Origin: a virus
Direction: 5' to 3' (one strand)
Length of the DNA: 20,500 nucleotides
IMG/VR virus record: IMGVR_UViG_3300028084_000008
Location: 1-20,500 of that record
This document shows, piece by piece, positions 1 to 5,880 of the stretch. A program made the translations under genes and the position numbers. The notes below the pieces were generated by a model. That model searched no databases, was not told the origin of the DNA, and was given only the letters and a program-made list of their open reading frames with translations. How positions within the stretch are numbered: position 1 is the first letter of the stretch; the number at the start of each line of letters is the position of its first letter.

Positions 1-550
1 CAGCGGCTACATGAACAGCGGCTACGGGAACAGCGGCGACGGGAACAGCGGCAACGGGAACAGCGGCTACGGGAACAGCGGCGACGGGAACAGCGGCGAC
101 GGGAACAGCGGCTACATGAACAGCGGCTACGGGAACAGCGGCAACTGGAACAGCGGCATATTCAACACGGATGAACCCAAAATGAGGTCATTTAATAAAG
201 ATTCCGATATGACCTATACCGAGTTCCGCGAAAAGTTTGGTTATAAGGATATTGATTTTCCTTTGAACGTCTGGTGCGATAAATCAGAAATGACCGACGA
301 AGAAAAGAAATCGGTTTCGGGTTGGGAGCAGATAGGCGGCTATCTTAAAACTTTGAGCTATAAGGAAGCATGGGCAGAGGGATGGAAGAAAGCCACACAA
401 GAGCAGAAGGACTGGTACAAATCATTTCCTAACTTTTCATCAGAAATCTTTTTCGAGATCACCGGCATTAAAATTGACGAACCGACGCTCAAAGGGAAAG
501 AAGTTGAGGTGAAATTGGATGGCGTAACTTATAAAGCAATCATAATATAA
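1..550 (+). CDS. NSGxG pentapeptide-like repeat protein, 5' end outside window
   Basis: The reading frame is already open at base 2, so the true start lies upstream. The visible part begins with a 15-nt tandem repeat coding Asn-Ser-Gly-X-Gly, where X is Tyr, Asp or Asn. After about residue 55 (counting from the first visible ATG at 11) comes a non-repetitive domain of about 120 residues, rich in aromatic and acidic residues (for example FPLNVWCDK and WYKSFPNFSSEIF). NxGxGN-type repeats occur in mycobacterial PPE proteins and in phage proteins, and probably form a regular beta fold. The C-terminal domain is one I do not recognise by name. A virion-surface or host-interaction role is only inference. 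The stop is TAA. Confidence 0.8.
   Translation, partial: SGYMNSGYGNSGDGNSGNGNSGYGNSGDGNSGDGNSGYMNSGYGNSGNWNSGIFNTDEPKMRSFNKDSDMTYTEFREKFGYKDIDFPLNVWCDKSEMTDEEKKSVSGWEQIGGYLKTLSYKEAWAEGWKKATQEQKDWYKSFPNFSSEIFFEITGIKIDEPTLKGKEVEVKLDGVTYKAIII
14..163 (+). repeat. 15-nt tandem repeat, 10 full units plus a partial unit
   Basis: Ten consecutive 15-nt units have an invariant AACAGCGGC core (Asn-Ser-Gly) followed by two variable codons. The fourth codon is TAC, GAC or AAC, differing only in its first base, until the last unit (ATA). The fifth is usually GGG, with single ATG, TGG and TTC variants. No synonymous change is seen in the core. Bases 1-13 are the tail of an earlier unit, so the array continues upstream. 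Confidence 0.95.
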
Positions 551-575
551 ACATGGGTAAAAAGGGCATGCGGTC

Positions 576-680
576 ATGAGAAAAGTGTACATACCGAGCA
601 GTATTGTATGGCTCATTGTTGTTTGTGTCCATCGTTTCAGCCCTCCACGGTCGCCCGCAAAGAAAACAAATAAGAAATGA
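576..680 (+). CDS. 34-aa peptide with short hydrophobic segment
   Basis: This short ORF starts at ATG 576 and ends at TGA 678-680, overlapping the next gene's ATG by four bases (ATGA), the arrangement used repeatedly in this genome. The peptide has a hydrophobic stretch (SSIVWLIVVCV, about residues 8-18) and a basic, proline-rich tail ending KKTNKK, so it could be a small membrane peptide. An 8-codon ORF (553-579) overlaps its start in the same ATGA fashion and could be a leader. No family is recognised. Support comes from gene arrangement only. Confidence 0.4.
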   Translation: MRKVYIPSSIVWLIVVCVHRFSPPRSPAKKTNKK

Positions 681-1129
681 GAAAATCATATAAAGGTCTT
701 CATAAAGTAGGGACAACTGACATCCAGCGAGCCATAGCAAATTTAGATCGTGATGTTTCCCACATGGTCTTAGCGAGGGATAGAGAGTGTATCACCTGTG
801 GCTCGACGACCGAGCAATGTGACTGCGGACATTTCAGAATCCGGCAGAATATGGCTACTAGGTTTCACCCCCTAAACTGCAATCGTCAAGGGACTAAGGA
901 AAATAGGTTCGAGGGGGGCAAGACATTTGAGTACGGGCTGGCGCTGGATAAAAAATATGGTAAAGGGTGCGCCATATTCCTTGAAAAGCTATCCCGAACG
1001 ATAGAAAACTGGACGGAGGGTGAGCTAGCTACGTTACGAGAAGCGGCGAAAATTGGAGAGAGAGTTTATGAGGATATTTATTATGGGTTAAGGCCGACAC
1101 ATCAATTCAAAAAATTAATAAAAAAATGA
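677..1129 (+). CDS. ninG: NinG/Rap-like recombination nuclease, altered zinc knuckle
   Basis: The 150-aa protein resembles lambda NinG (Rap), a structure-specific endonuclease that acts on recombination intermediates such as D-loops and Holliday junctions. Visible landmarks are CITC at residues 38-41, CDCGHF at 48-53, the TRFHPLNCN segment near 61-69, and an EYGLALDKKYG segment near 85-95 that matches the family's conserved C-terminal Tyr/Leu/Gly block. The usual second knuckle, QCxxCN, reads QGTKEN (71-76), so both expected cysteines are replaced by Gly and Glu; Cys68 lies nearby. Metal binding may therefore be changed or lost. The start overlaps the upstream micro-ORF by ATGA, and the stop overlaps the next small gene the same way. 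The family call is fairly safe; activity is uncertain. Confidence 0.75.
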   Translation: MRKSYKGLHKVGTTDIQRAIANLDRDVSHMVLARDRECITCGSTTEQCDCGHFRIRQNMATRFHPLNCNRQGTKENRFEGGKTFEYGLALDKKYGKGCAIFLEKLSRTIENWTEGELATLREAAKIGERVYEDIYYGLRPTHQFKKLIKK

Positions 1130-1293
1130 CAGATAAAGATTTAATCAGTAAAGCAATGTCCCTCTTGGTAAAGCGCCGGTACGACAACGAAACGCCGGAA
1201 ACAAGGATAAAGAACGCCAAAAGAGCTAACTTGGCGCGGCAGAAGAAGATGAAAATAGGGAAATATAAGCCTAAGGACTTATCCACAGGATAG
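1126..1293 (+). CDS. Small basic protein downstream of NinG-like gene
   Basis: This is a 55-aa ORF whose ATG overlaps the stop of the NinG-like gene (ATGA, 1126-1129) and which ends in TAG. The product is strongly basic (for example KRANLARQKKMKIGKYK), with a predicted helical first half (DLISKAMSLLVKRRYD). A nucleic-acid-binding role next to a recombination nuclease is plausible but unproven. I do not recognise the family. The overlap, helical character and absence of a competing frame support a real gene. Confidence 0.6.
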   Translation: MTDKDLISKAMSLLVKRRYDNETPETRIKNAKRANLARQKKMKIGKYKPKDLSTG

Positions 1294-1348
1294 GACTTGC
1301 ACACGGTAGGCGTTAGGAGTAGGATAGAGATAGTGGTTGATTTATTTC

Positions 1349-1378
1349 TTGGAAGTGGGTAATGAGGCGGTGTATAAA
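1349..1378 (+). promoter_or_regulatory. Possible sigma70 promoter before small membrane peptide
   Basis: TTGGAA (1349-1354) and TATAAA (1373-1378) are separated by 18 bp, matching 4/6 and 5/6 consensus bases. The region lies in the 184-bp gap before the 26-aa peptide gene at 1478. Chance matches of this quality are common, so this is only a candidate. Confidence 0.3.
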
Positions 1379-1398
1379 GCACTGGTTAATCACCACCC

Positions 1399-1426
1399 GC
1401 GAGAGATAATCTCATAAAAATCTCGC
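1399..1426 (+). promoter_or_regulatory. Stem-loop with two alternative foldings
   Basis: GCGAGA (1399-1404) pairs with TCTCGC (1421-1426). An overlapping smaller hairpin, GAGA (1403-1406) with TCTC (1410-1413), excludes the first. The pair sits about 50 bp upstream of the 26-aa peptide gene and could be an attenuator-like leader element. Both stems are short, so confidence is low. Confidence 0.3.
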
Positions 1427-1477
1427 CCAAGAAACAAGTCAATCACTAAAAGGCCGAAAAAAAACTAAAAAACCAAA

Positions 1478-1558
1478 ATGAAAGAAATAATCTTAGATAC
1501 AGGAGTTATCCTTTTGATCGTAGGTATTCTAACTATCACGGCGGCGATATTCTCATGA
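1478..1558 (+). CDS. 26-aa single-pass membrane peptide
   Basis: The ORF starts after an A-rich leader (ACTAAAAAACCAAAATG) and encodes a 26-residue peptide. From about residue 8 to 25 it is one continuous hydrophobic segment (GVILLIVGILTITAAIF), long enough to cross a membrane. Its TGA overlaps the ATG of the next small ORF (ATGA, 1555-1558). Phages encode many such peptides, including holin-like and superinfection-exclusion proteins. Nothing here decides between them. Confidence 0.5.
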   Translation: MKEIILDTGVILLIVGILTITAAIFS

Positions 1559-1680
1559 TAAGAATATTAGATGAAAATAATCCCGAAGATAAGGATTATA
1601 TCAGAGAGCAATTAGAAGGAGATGACGGTTGCTTAGGTGATGACGTGGTGGACGACGAGGAGATAGAGATGAACAAATAA
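1555..1680 (+). CDS. 41-aa acidic peptide coupled to membrane peptide
   Basis: The ORF begins at the ATGA overlap with the membrane-peptide gene and ends in TAA. The product is very acidic, with a DDVVDDEEIE run near its C-terminus. No domain is recognised. Tight coupling with the upstream membrane peptide suggests the two are made together. The acidic composition could reflect an inhibitor or mimic role, but that is speculation. Confidence 0.45.
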   Translation: MIRILDENNPEDKDYIREQLEGDDGCLGDDVVDDEEIEMNK

Positions 1681-1690
1681 ACAGGTTCGC

Positions 1691-1733
1691 ATTTCTCTCT
1701 CGGTTTTGCCGCGAAGCTGGCCGAGAGAGAAAT
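1691..1733 (+). promoter_or_regulatory. 13-bp perfect stem-loop before repeat-protein gene
   Basis: Bases 1691-1703 (ATTTCTCTCTCGG) are the exact reverse complement of 1721-1733, with a 17-nt loop. The hairpin ends 9 bp before the ATG at 1743. No T-tract follows on the + strand (ATAAAAAAC follows) and none follows on the - strand, so it is not a classical intrinsic terminator. It may control translation of the repeat protein, protect or process the mRNA, or terminate weakly. Confidence 0.6.
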
Positions 1734-1742
1734 ATAAAAAAC

Positions 1743-2837
1743 ATGAAAGAAACAATAATTAAAACTCAAAAAGAATTAGATAAACTTTCTCTTAAAACTG
1801 AGGGTTATATCTATATTGAAGGGGGAACCGAAAATGATCCATTAGTATTAAAAACTAATTTTGAATTTGCTTGTGTGATTATAAGAGGTTCGGCGTTCGT
1901 GCAGTCCGTGTCCGGCAATGCTACCGTGCAGTACGTGTACGATAATGCTACCGTGCAGTCCGTGTACGGCAATGCTACCGTGCAGTACGTGTCCGGCAAT
2001 GCTACCGTGCAGTACGTGTCCGATAATGCTACCGTGCGGTCCGTGTCCGATAATGCTACCATGCAGTACGTGTCCGATAATGCTACCGTGCAGTCCGTGT
2101 ACGGCAATGCTACCGTGCAGTCCGTGTACGGCAATGCTACCGTGCAGTCCGTGTACGGCAATGCTACCGTGCAGTCCGTGTCCGGCAATGCTACCGTGCA
2201 GTACGTGTCCGATAATGCTACCGTGCGGTCCGTGTCCGATAATGCTACCGTGCAGTCCGTGTACGGCAATGCTACCGTGCAGTCCGTGTCCGATAATGCT
2301 ACTCTTAATCTATTCGGTGAAGCGGTTATATCAAATGCTCGTGGAGCAAAAAAGATAGTTTTGAGCGGATATAATACGATAGTGGTACATAAATCAGATC
2401 AAAAGAAATTAGGGTTAGTGATGAATAAGAAATCTCACTTAGTTATTATTCCTGATAATAATTTATTAACAAAACCGACTTTTAAAGAGTTCGCTATAAG
2501 ATATGCTATAAAAACAAAAGGATTAAATGCGATTCTTTATAAATCTGTTCATAAGGTTGATGGAAAATATCTGTCAGATAAAGATAGGTCATTTGAGTAT
2601 AAAATCGGAGAGATAACAGAGCATGAAATAGATAATCAGATAAAATATTCTTGTGCAGTAGGACTTCATGTTTCTACTTTATTTTGGGCGGTAAGATTTG
2701 GGTCTGATTGGGAAGATAGAGTCATATTAGAGTGCGAGGTTCCTATAAAGAACATCATCGTCGCAAAAGATACCGATGGAAAGGTTAGGACATCAAAATT
2801 AAAGGTCTTGCGCGAGCTGGATAAAAAAGAATACTAA
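1743..2837 (+). CDS. Nine-residue repeat protein with CxxGLH-type C-terminal domain
   Basis: The 364-aa protein has three parts. Residues 1-58 form a short N-terminal domain. Residues 59-184 are fourteen tandem copies of NATV(Q/R)(S/Y)V(Y/S)(G/D), likely a beta-solenoid. Residues from about 250 form a globular domain with the motif CAVGLHV near 300 and a C-terminal segment typical of phage repeat proteins (I believe the domain Pfam calls DUF7666, but could not check). Repeats of this general kind (for example RGSSHVEAWGSSHV proteins) are common in phage accessory regions. Their function is unknown; surface attachment or variation has been proposed by inference. The start is the ATG after the 13-bp hairpin, without an SD site. 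Confidence 0.8.
   Translation: MKETIIKTQKELDKLSLKTEGYIYIEGGTENDPLVLKTNFEFACVIIRGSAFVQSVSGNATVQYVYDNATVQSVYGNATVQYVSGNATVQYVSDNATVRSVSDNATMQYVSDNATVQSVYGNATVQSVYGNATVQSVYGNATVQSVSGNATVQYVSDNATVRSVSDNATVQSVYGNATVQSVSDNATLNLFGEAVISNARGAKKIVLSGYNTIVVHKSDQKKLGLVMNKKSHLVIIPDNNLLTKPTFKEFAIRYAIKTKGLNAILYKSVHKVDGKYLSDKDRSFEYKIGEITEHEIDNQIKYSCAVGLHVSTLFWAVRFGSDWEDRVILECEVPIKNIIVAKDTDGKVRTSKLKVLRELDKKEY
1917..2294 (+). repeat. 27-nt tandem repeat, 14 units
   Basis: Fourteen in-frame 27-nt units begin AATGCTACC and continue GTGCAGTNCGTGTNCGRY. Variation is almost confined to a few bases: TCC/TAC at codon 6, TAC/TCC at codon 8, GGC/GAT at codon 9, with rare CAG to CGG and GTG to ATG changes. All changes are non-synonymous. 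A two-unit block (QYVSD then RSVSD) occurs twice, at units 4-5 and 11-12, pointing to block duplication. A degenerate unit precedes the array and another follows it. Confidence 0.95.
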
Positions 2838-2838
2838 T

Positions 2839-3039
2839 ATGATTACTTTCCAATATGAGTTTATCGAGAAGCAAGAGGAGGTAAGAAAGCATATCCAAGA
2901 ATGCGAAGGGAGGCATACCCAGCAAGCGATCTATTCCACTTTCCACGATGCCTTGACGCAAATATGTTTTGGTTGCCATAAAATAAGAAGTACGATTTTT
3001 TTCGTGGAAAAACAAAAAGAAAAACATGATACAAGATAA
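2839..3039 (+). CDS. Small CxxC protein of unknown role
   Basis: This is a 66-aa ORF starting one base after the previous stop, with an ACTAATATG leader. It is helical and charged at the N-terminus, then has a CFGCHKIR motif near residues 43-50, with His26, His36 and Cys22 upstream as possible metal ligands. A small zinc-binding fold is likely but unproven. It overlaps the next gene by 14 bases. I do not recognise the family. Confidence 0.6.
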   Translation: MITFQYEFIEKQEEVRKHIQECEGRHTQQAIYSTFHDALTQICFGCHKIRSTIFFVEKQKEKHDTR

Positions 3040-3259
3040 TAATTATCGTAAAAATCATCCTGGGACTTCAGGAATAATGGACTTCTTGGTTCCGAGCGAA
3101 AGAAGTCCACTGGAAAAGATACTATGTCCTTCATGTGGTCTAATGATGAAAAGAAAAGACTTTTTGCCGAGCGAGGAGATATGTAATGAATATTTAGATG
3201 TTCGTTTGATAGAAAATGAAGCAAGGTCGGAAGGTCATGAATATCAATTAGCAAACTAA
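3026..3259 (+). CDS. Small CPSCG-motif protein
   Basis: The 77-aa protein has one zinc-ribbon-like half site, CPSCG near residues 34-38, and an acidic C-terminal half (RLIENEARSEGHEYQL). The second pair of metal ligands is not obvious, so it may bind metal as a dimer or not at all. It starts within the end of the preceding gene and ends two bases before the next ATG. Function unknown. Confidence 0.6.
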   Translation: MIQDNNYRKNHPGTSGIMDFLVPSERSPLEKILCPSCGLMMKRKDFLPSEEICNEYLDVRLIENEARSEGHEYQLAN

Positions 3260-3260
3260 C

Positions 3261-3608
3261 ATGAAGAAAAAAATAAAGAAGATAAAGAAAAAGGAAAATA
3301 TCGTTACGATCTGTCGTAGTTTCTCTTATAAGTTAAATCTTGAAAATATAATCGGTGCGGCTGGTAGATATGAGAGTAGAGATTTTTTCGCAAGTCAGAG
3401 TTCGCAATGCAAGGAGAAGGACGCAGAGACAACGAGTGAGGCGCTATATCAGTTTTGCAAGAAAGATGTCATCAAGGCAGTTAATGCCTATATCAGTGAA
3501 GTTCGCGCGGAAAAGATGAAAAAGGAAACTGTAAAACAAAGAGCTATCGAAGTTAAACAAGAAAGTAAAGAACGCGCTATCGAAAGCGCAGCAGAAAATC
3601 AAGAATAA
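3261..3608 (+). CDS. Conserved-type phage protein, lysine-rich start
   Basis: The 115-aa protein begins with a strongly basic segment (KKKIKKIKKKENI), followed by a core with ICRSFSYKLNL and YESRDFF motifs and a helical C-terminal half with a FCKKDV segment. I recall similar proteins in phage replication and recombination regions, but none with a function I can name. It starts with ACTAACATG immediately after the previous TAA. Nucleic-acid binding is possible from its charge. Confidence 0.65.
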   Translation: MKKKIKKIKKKENIVTICRSFSYKLNLENIIGAAGRYESRDFFASQSSQCKEKDAETTSEALYQFCKKDVIKAVNAYISEVRAEKMKKETVKQRAIEVKQESKERAIESAAENQE

Positions 3609-3663
3609 AATCGAGGTAGTCCTTGAAATGGGAACAACGGCGAGATAAAATAACTACAAAATT

Positions 3664-4158
3664 ATGGCATATCAAAAACCTAAAATAGAAAGCAAGATCA
3701 TTAGCTTAAATGTTGATTGGGTTTCAGAGATAAAAGAAAATAAGAAAGGAAAGCCTTTTATTTCTGTAAAGTCAGGAAAGGATATGTTCTGGTATGTCGG
3801 AGATGAACGAATATTTCATTACTTTAAGAAGGGTGAAACGGTGCAATGTCTTGTGCAGGATGGAGAGTTTAAGTCAGTGATTGATGTTGTTGATGATTCA
3901 TTTGTCGCCGCGCGGGAAAAAAATGGAAGAGAAGAAAAAAGAGAAAATATATCAAGTCCTGAATTTTTTGTTACAAAGCATGACTGGGATTTATTGAATA
4001 GCAAATTAGATAAGATAGGTAAAATAGTAGTTGAGAATGGTTCCATGCTAACCGAACTAACCTTAGGTCTTGCGCTAGATCAAAATGGGAAGAAGGATGA
4101 GGAAGAAGTGCCAGACTTGGATAAAACAGCTTTTCCTCCAAAACAAAAAACATACTAA
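3664..4158 (+). CDS. Unknown protein with possible OB-like N-terminal domain
   Basis: The 164-aa protein opens with an alternating hydrophobic and charged region of about 80 residues (for example GKPFISVKSGKDMFWYVGD, then ETVQCLVQDGEFKSVIDV) that reads like a small beta-barrel. A charged linker and a helical segment follow, and it ends in an acidic stretch (KKDEEEVPDLDK) with a Pro-rich tip. This layout is reminiscent of single-strand DNA-binding proteins, but no diagnostic motif is present. A 55-bp gap with no gene precedes it. Confidence 0.6.
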   Translation: MAYQKPKIESKIISLNVDWVSEIKENKKGKPFISVKSGKDMFWYVGDERIFHYFKKGETVQCLVQDGEFKSVIDVVDDSFVAAREKNGREEKRENISSPEFFVTKHDWDLLNSKLDKIGKIVVENGSMLTELTLGLALDQNGKKDEEEVPDLDKTAFPPKQKTY

Positions 4159-4159
4159 A

Positions 4160-4495
4160 ATGGATAAGGTAAATAGCGATGACATTCTGGGTTATATGAA
4201 AGGTTTGGTAGAGTCAAAACAATCAGTCCCACGCGAGGACTGGCTAACGGCAGCATTTAATTTAGAGATATTGCGATTAGACGAGGCAAAGCTTTTAAAT
4301 CAAATGAGGCAGGATATAGCGATAAAGCGAAGAGATATATTATATAGTCAAGATGGAAAAAAGAATGTTACCGCTTGTAATGTTGATATCGAAGCGTTAG
4401 ATGAATTTAGATTCATGAAAAATCAGGAAGAAAAATTGTATACCGTGGACGAGTTGGTAAGAATCGCAAAGAAGAATAGCGACACGAACTTCTAA
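4160..4495 (+). CDS. Small helical protein of unknown function
   Basis: The start at 4160 is preferred over an in-frame ATG at 4085 because it follows the previous stop (ACTAAAATG) and avoids a long overlap. The 111-aa product is mainly helical and charged, with segments such as WLTAAFNLEILRLDEAKLL and YTVDELVRIAKK. It contains no recognised catalytic motif. Its neighbours are equally anonymous small proteins between the recombination and chaperonin modules. Confidence 0.6.
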   Translation: MDKVNSDDILGYMKGLVESKQSVPREDWLTAAFNLEILRLDEAKLLNQMRQDIAIKRRDILYSQDGKKNVTACNVDIEALDEFRFMKNQEEKLYTVDELVRIAKKNSDTNF

Positions 4496-4582
4496 AATTT
4501 GCGGGGGAAAATAAAAAACTTAAAGGGTCGATAAATCTAATAAAAGCAAAAAAGCTGCATTGTGACTGTTGCGACGACTAAA

Positions 4583-4861
4583 ATGAAAATCCTATCCCTC
4601 AAAGAACTATTAGTAAAGGAATGTCCCTATGACTGGTTTAATGGGGGATGGGTGGAACGCTTCGCCATGGAGCATGGCTACAAGGCTTCAAATGGCTCTC
4701 GCCGGGCAAGAGAATTAGAAAATTCCGGAGCGTGGGAGCGAAAAGAAGAAAAAGGTTCAGTATGGTACAGACGCGCGGAAAAAGAAAAGAAAGCAGTCAT
4801 AAACGGTATTGAGGTAAAGGTGTTTAAGGAGAAGATTCCAGAAGAAAAGGGACTATGGTAG
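4583..4861 (+). CDS. Winged-helix-like small DNA-binding protein candidate
   Basis: The frame is also open from GTG 4562, but ATG 4583 carries the ACTAAAATG leader used by neighbours and is the better start, giving 92 aa. Residues about 20-62 (GGWVERFAMEHGY, then GSRRARELENSG and GSVWYRRA) fit a helix-turn-helix plus wing, as in small phage regulators and MarR-like folds. A regulatory role at the boundary with the chaperonin module is attractive but inferred. The stop is TAG, and a promoter-like -10 follows within 30 bases. Confidence 0.6.
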   Translation: MKILSLKELLVKECPYDWFNGGWVERFAMEHGYKASNGSRRARELENSGAWERKEEKGSVWYRRAEKEKKAVINGIEVKVFKEKIPEEKGLW

Positions 4862-4890
4862 TTGCGCGGAAAAGAAAAAAAGAGTATAAT
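4862..4890 (+). promoter_or_regulatory. Candidate promoter before chaperonin genes
   Basis: TATAAT (4885-4890) matches the -10 consensus exactly. The hexamer 17 bp upstream is TTGCGC (4862-4867), a 3/6 match to -35. It lies at the start of the 181-bp gap before the GroES-like gene. If it is used, transcripts would carry a leader of about 145 nt. Confidence 0.45.
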
Positions 4891-4928
4891 TAGTCTAGTG
4901 AGGATTGCTATCGCCCACCTGCATCTTT

Positions 4929-4970
4929 TGGGAAAAGGAATCAAATAATTTAAATCATCCATTTTTCCCA
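4929..4970 (+). promoter_or_regulatory. Stem-loop in leader of chaperonin genes
   Basis: TGGGAAAA (4929-4936) pairs with TTTTCCCA (4963-4970), and a further GGA/TCC helix forms inside after a 2-nt bulge. It sits in the untranslated gap before the GroES-like gene, which is otherwise AT-rich and holds only a 6-codon ORF (5026-5046) overlapping the start. It could be a leader control element or a weak terminator. Confidence 0.35.
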
Positions 4971-5042
4971 TAATAAGGAAGCGATACTCAATAGAGTTAT
5001 AAAAGCATATTATCTCCATTTAAATATGAAATACGAAAATAA

Positions 5043-5312
5043 ATGATAAATCCAATAAACGGTCATGTTTTAATAGAACCATTAAAGCATCAAACATATC
5101 TTCCGACCGAAAAAGGAACATATGAAGAAGTAGGTATTGTTTTAAAAAGACCATGGTATAAGTTCTGGTATCCAAACGAGGGTGATAAAGTGTACTACGA
5201 TTCATGGTTAGCCACCAAACATCCTACCGGAGAAGATGATAGTTATTTTTGGCTCGTTCCATTCAAAGATATTCATGCGGTCGAAAAGAAAGAAAAAGAT
5301 GGAGAGAAATAA
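5043..5312 (+). CDS. groES: GroES-like co-chaperonin
   Basis: This 89-aa protein follows the GroES pattern. NPINGHVLIEPL (residues 3-14) aligns with the first strand of GroES. TYEEVGIVL (26-34) aligns with the strand after the mobile loop, EGDKVYYDS (46-54) with the conserved GD(I/K)V segment, and FWLVPFKDIHAV (69-80) with the C-terminal LIxxxDILAIV strand. The mobile loop region (about 15-25) is short and lacks the usual GGIVL tripeptide, so partner specificity may differ. It would cap a GroEL ring; the GroEL homologue lies 565 bp downstream in the same orientation. T4 gp31 is a precedent for a divergent phage GroES. Confidence 0.75.
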   Translation: MINPINGHVLIEPLKHQTYLPTEKGTYEEVGIVLKRPWYKFWYPNEGDKVYYDSWLATKHPTGEDDSYFWLVPFKDIHAVEKKEKDGEK

Positions 5313-5314
5313 AA

Positions 5315-5554
5315 ATGGCATTTGAAACGAGGTATCAGAATAGTGTTTGCCGAGAACGCCGCGGTATTCTCCATAAATGGATTACGATTAAATATACAGA
5401 CAAGGGTGAATTGGTTCGATGCGAGAGGTGTGGAACGAAGATGCACTTAGCAAATGATATGCCACGCCACATACAAGCCAGTTTTCTTATACGTTCCCTG
5501 CTCAAATCAGATGATCCGCTATTCAAAAAGGAATATCCCACAATAACCACATGA
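5315..5554 (+). CDS. Small CxxC/His protein in chaperonin operon
   Basis: The chosen start, ATG 5315, lies two bases after the GroES-like stop; an upstream in-frame ATG at 5249 would overlap the GroES-like gene heavily. The 79-aa product contains CERCGTKMHLANDMPRH (about residues 36-52), a CxxC plus two histidines consistent with a small zinc finger, preceded by a basic beta-hairpin-like segment (RRGILHKWITIKY). It shares an ATGA overlap with the next gene. Function unknown. Confidence 0.65.
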   Translation: MAFETRYQNSVCRERRGILHKWITIKYTDKGELVRCERCGTKMHLANDMPRHIQASFLIRSLLKSDDPLFKKEYPTITT

Positions 5555-5880
5555 AAGACATAGAACTTGGTGCGATGACTTGGGCGCAGGATAATCCTTT
5601 TCGAGTGGTTCATGTCATCATAAGTCCGACGCAAGAGAGATTTTTTCTCAAAGGAGATATTTTCAAGAGTCCTGAATCATGGAAAGGAGGAGATATATGT
5701 ACGACTAATATAATGTTTTTTAAGGACGATATAAGAGTAAACAAAAAAGAAGGTATGGATAAACTGAGAAAAGTGGTCCGTGAGGGCAGACTCCAAGACC
5801 TAAAAGATGTTTACAAAATGGCGACGGAAACCGATGGAAGCAAAGTAAACTGGAAACCAATAATTTATAAAAACAAATGA
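5551..5880 (+). CDS. Unknown protein directly upstream of GroEL homologue
   Basis: The 109-aa protein has ATGA overlaps with both neighbours (5551-5554 and 5877-5880), so it is almost certainly translated with the GroEL homologue. It reads as a mixed alpha/beta protein, for example NPFRVVHVIISP then ERFFLKGDIF, with a basic helical C-terminal half (GMDKLRKVVREGRLQDLKDVYKM). I do not recognise a family. Its position suggests a client or a chaperonin-associated factor, but that is inference. Confidence 0.65.
   Translation: MKDIELGAMTWAQDNPFRVVHVIISPTQERFFLKGDIFKSPESWKGGDICTTNIMFFKDDIRVNKKEGMDKLRKVVREGRLQDLKDVYKMATETDGSKVNWKPIIYKNK

Noticed and set aside
1297-1325. Promoter TTGCAC-N17-TAGGAT
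   Set aside because: Match to consensus is too weak, and it is less likely than the pair at 1349-1378.
1-2294. CRISPR-like repeat arrays
   Set aside because: The 15- and 27-nt units are directly adjacent with no spacers, are in frame, and lie inside protein genes.
1811-2358. Long open frames on both strands over the 27-nt repeat (1811-2269 on - and 1918-2358 on +)
   Set aside because: A repeat whose unit length is divisible by three keeps all frames open if one unit lacks stops. These frames are shadows of the true repeat gene and give implausible Cys/Pro- or Thr/Asp-rich proteins.
1743-2837. Diversity-generating retroelement target
   Set aside because: Variation is not adenine-specific at AAY codons near a C-terminal lectin fold, and no reverse transcriptase or template repeat is in the window.
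4085-4159. Upstream ATG for the 111-aa protein
   Set aside because: It would overlap the preceding gene by 74 bases; the ATG at 4160 fits the local start pattern.
4859-4948. Readthrough extension of the winged-helix-like protein after TAG
   Set aside because: The 28-codon extension is not protein-like and covers the promoter-like -10 box.
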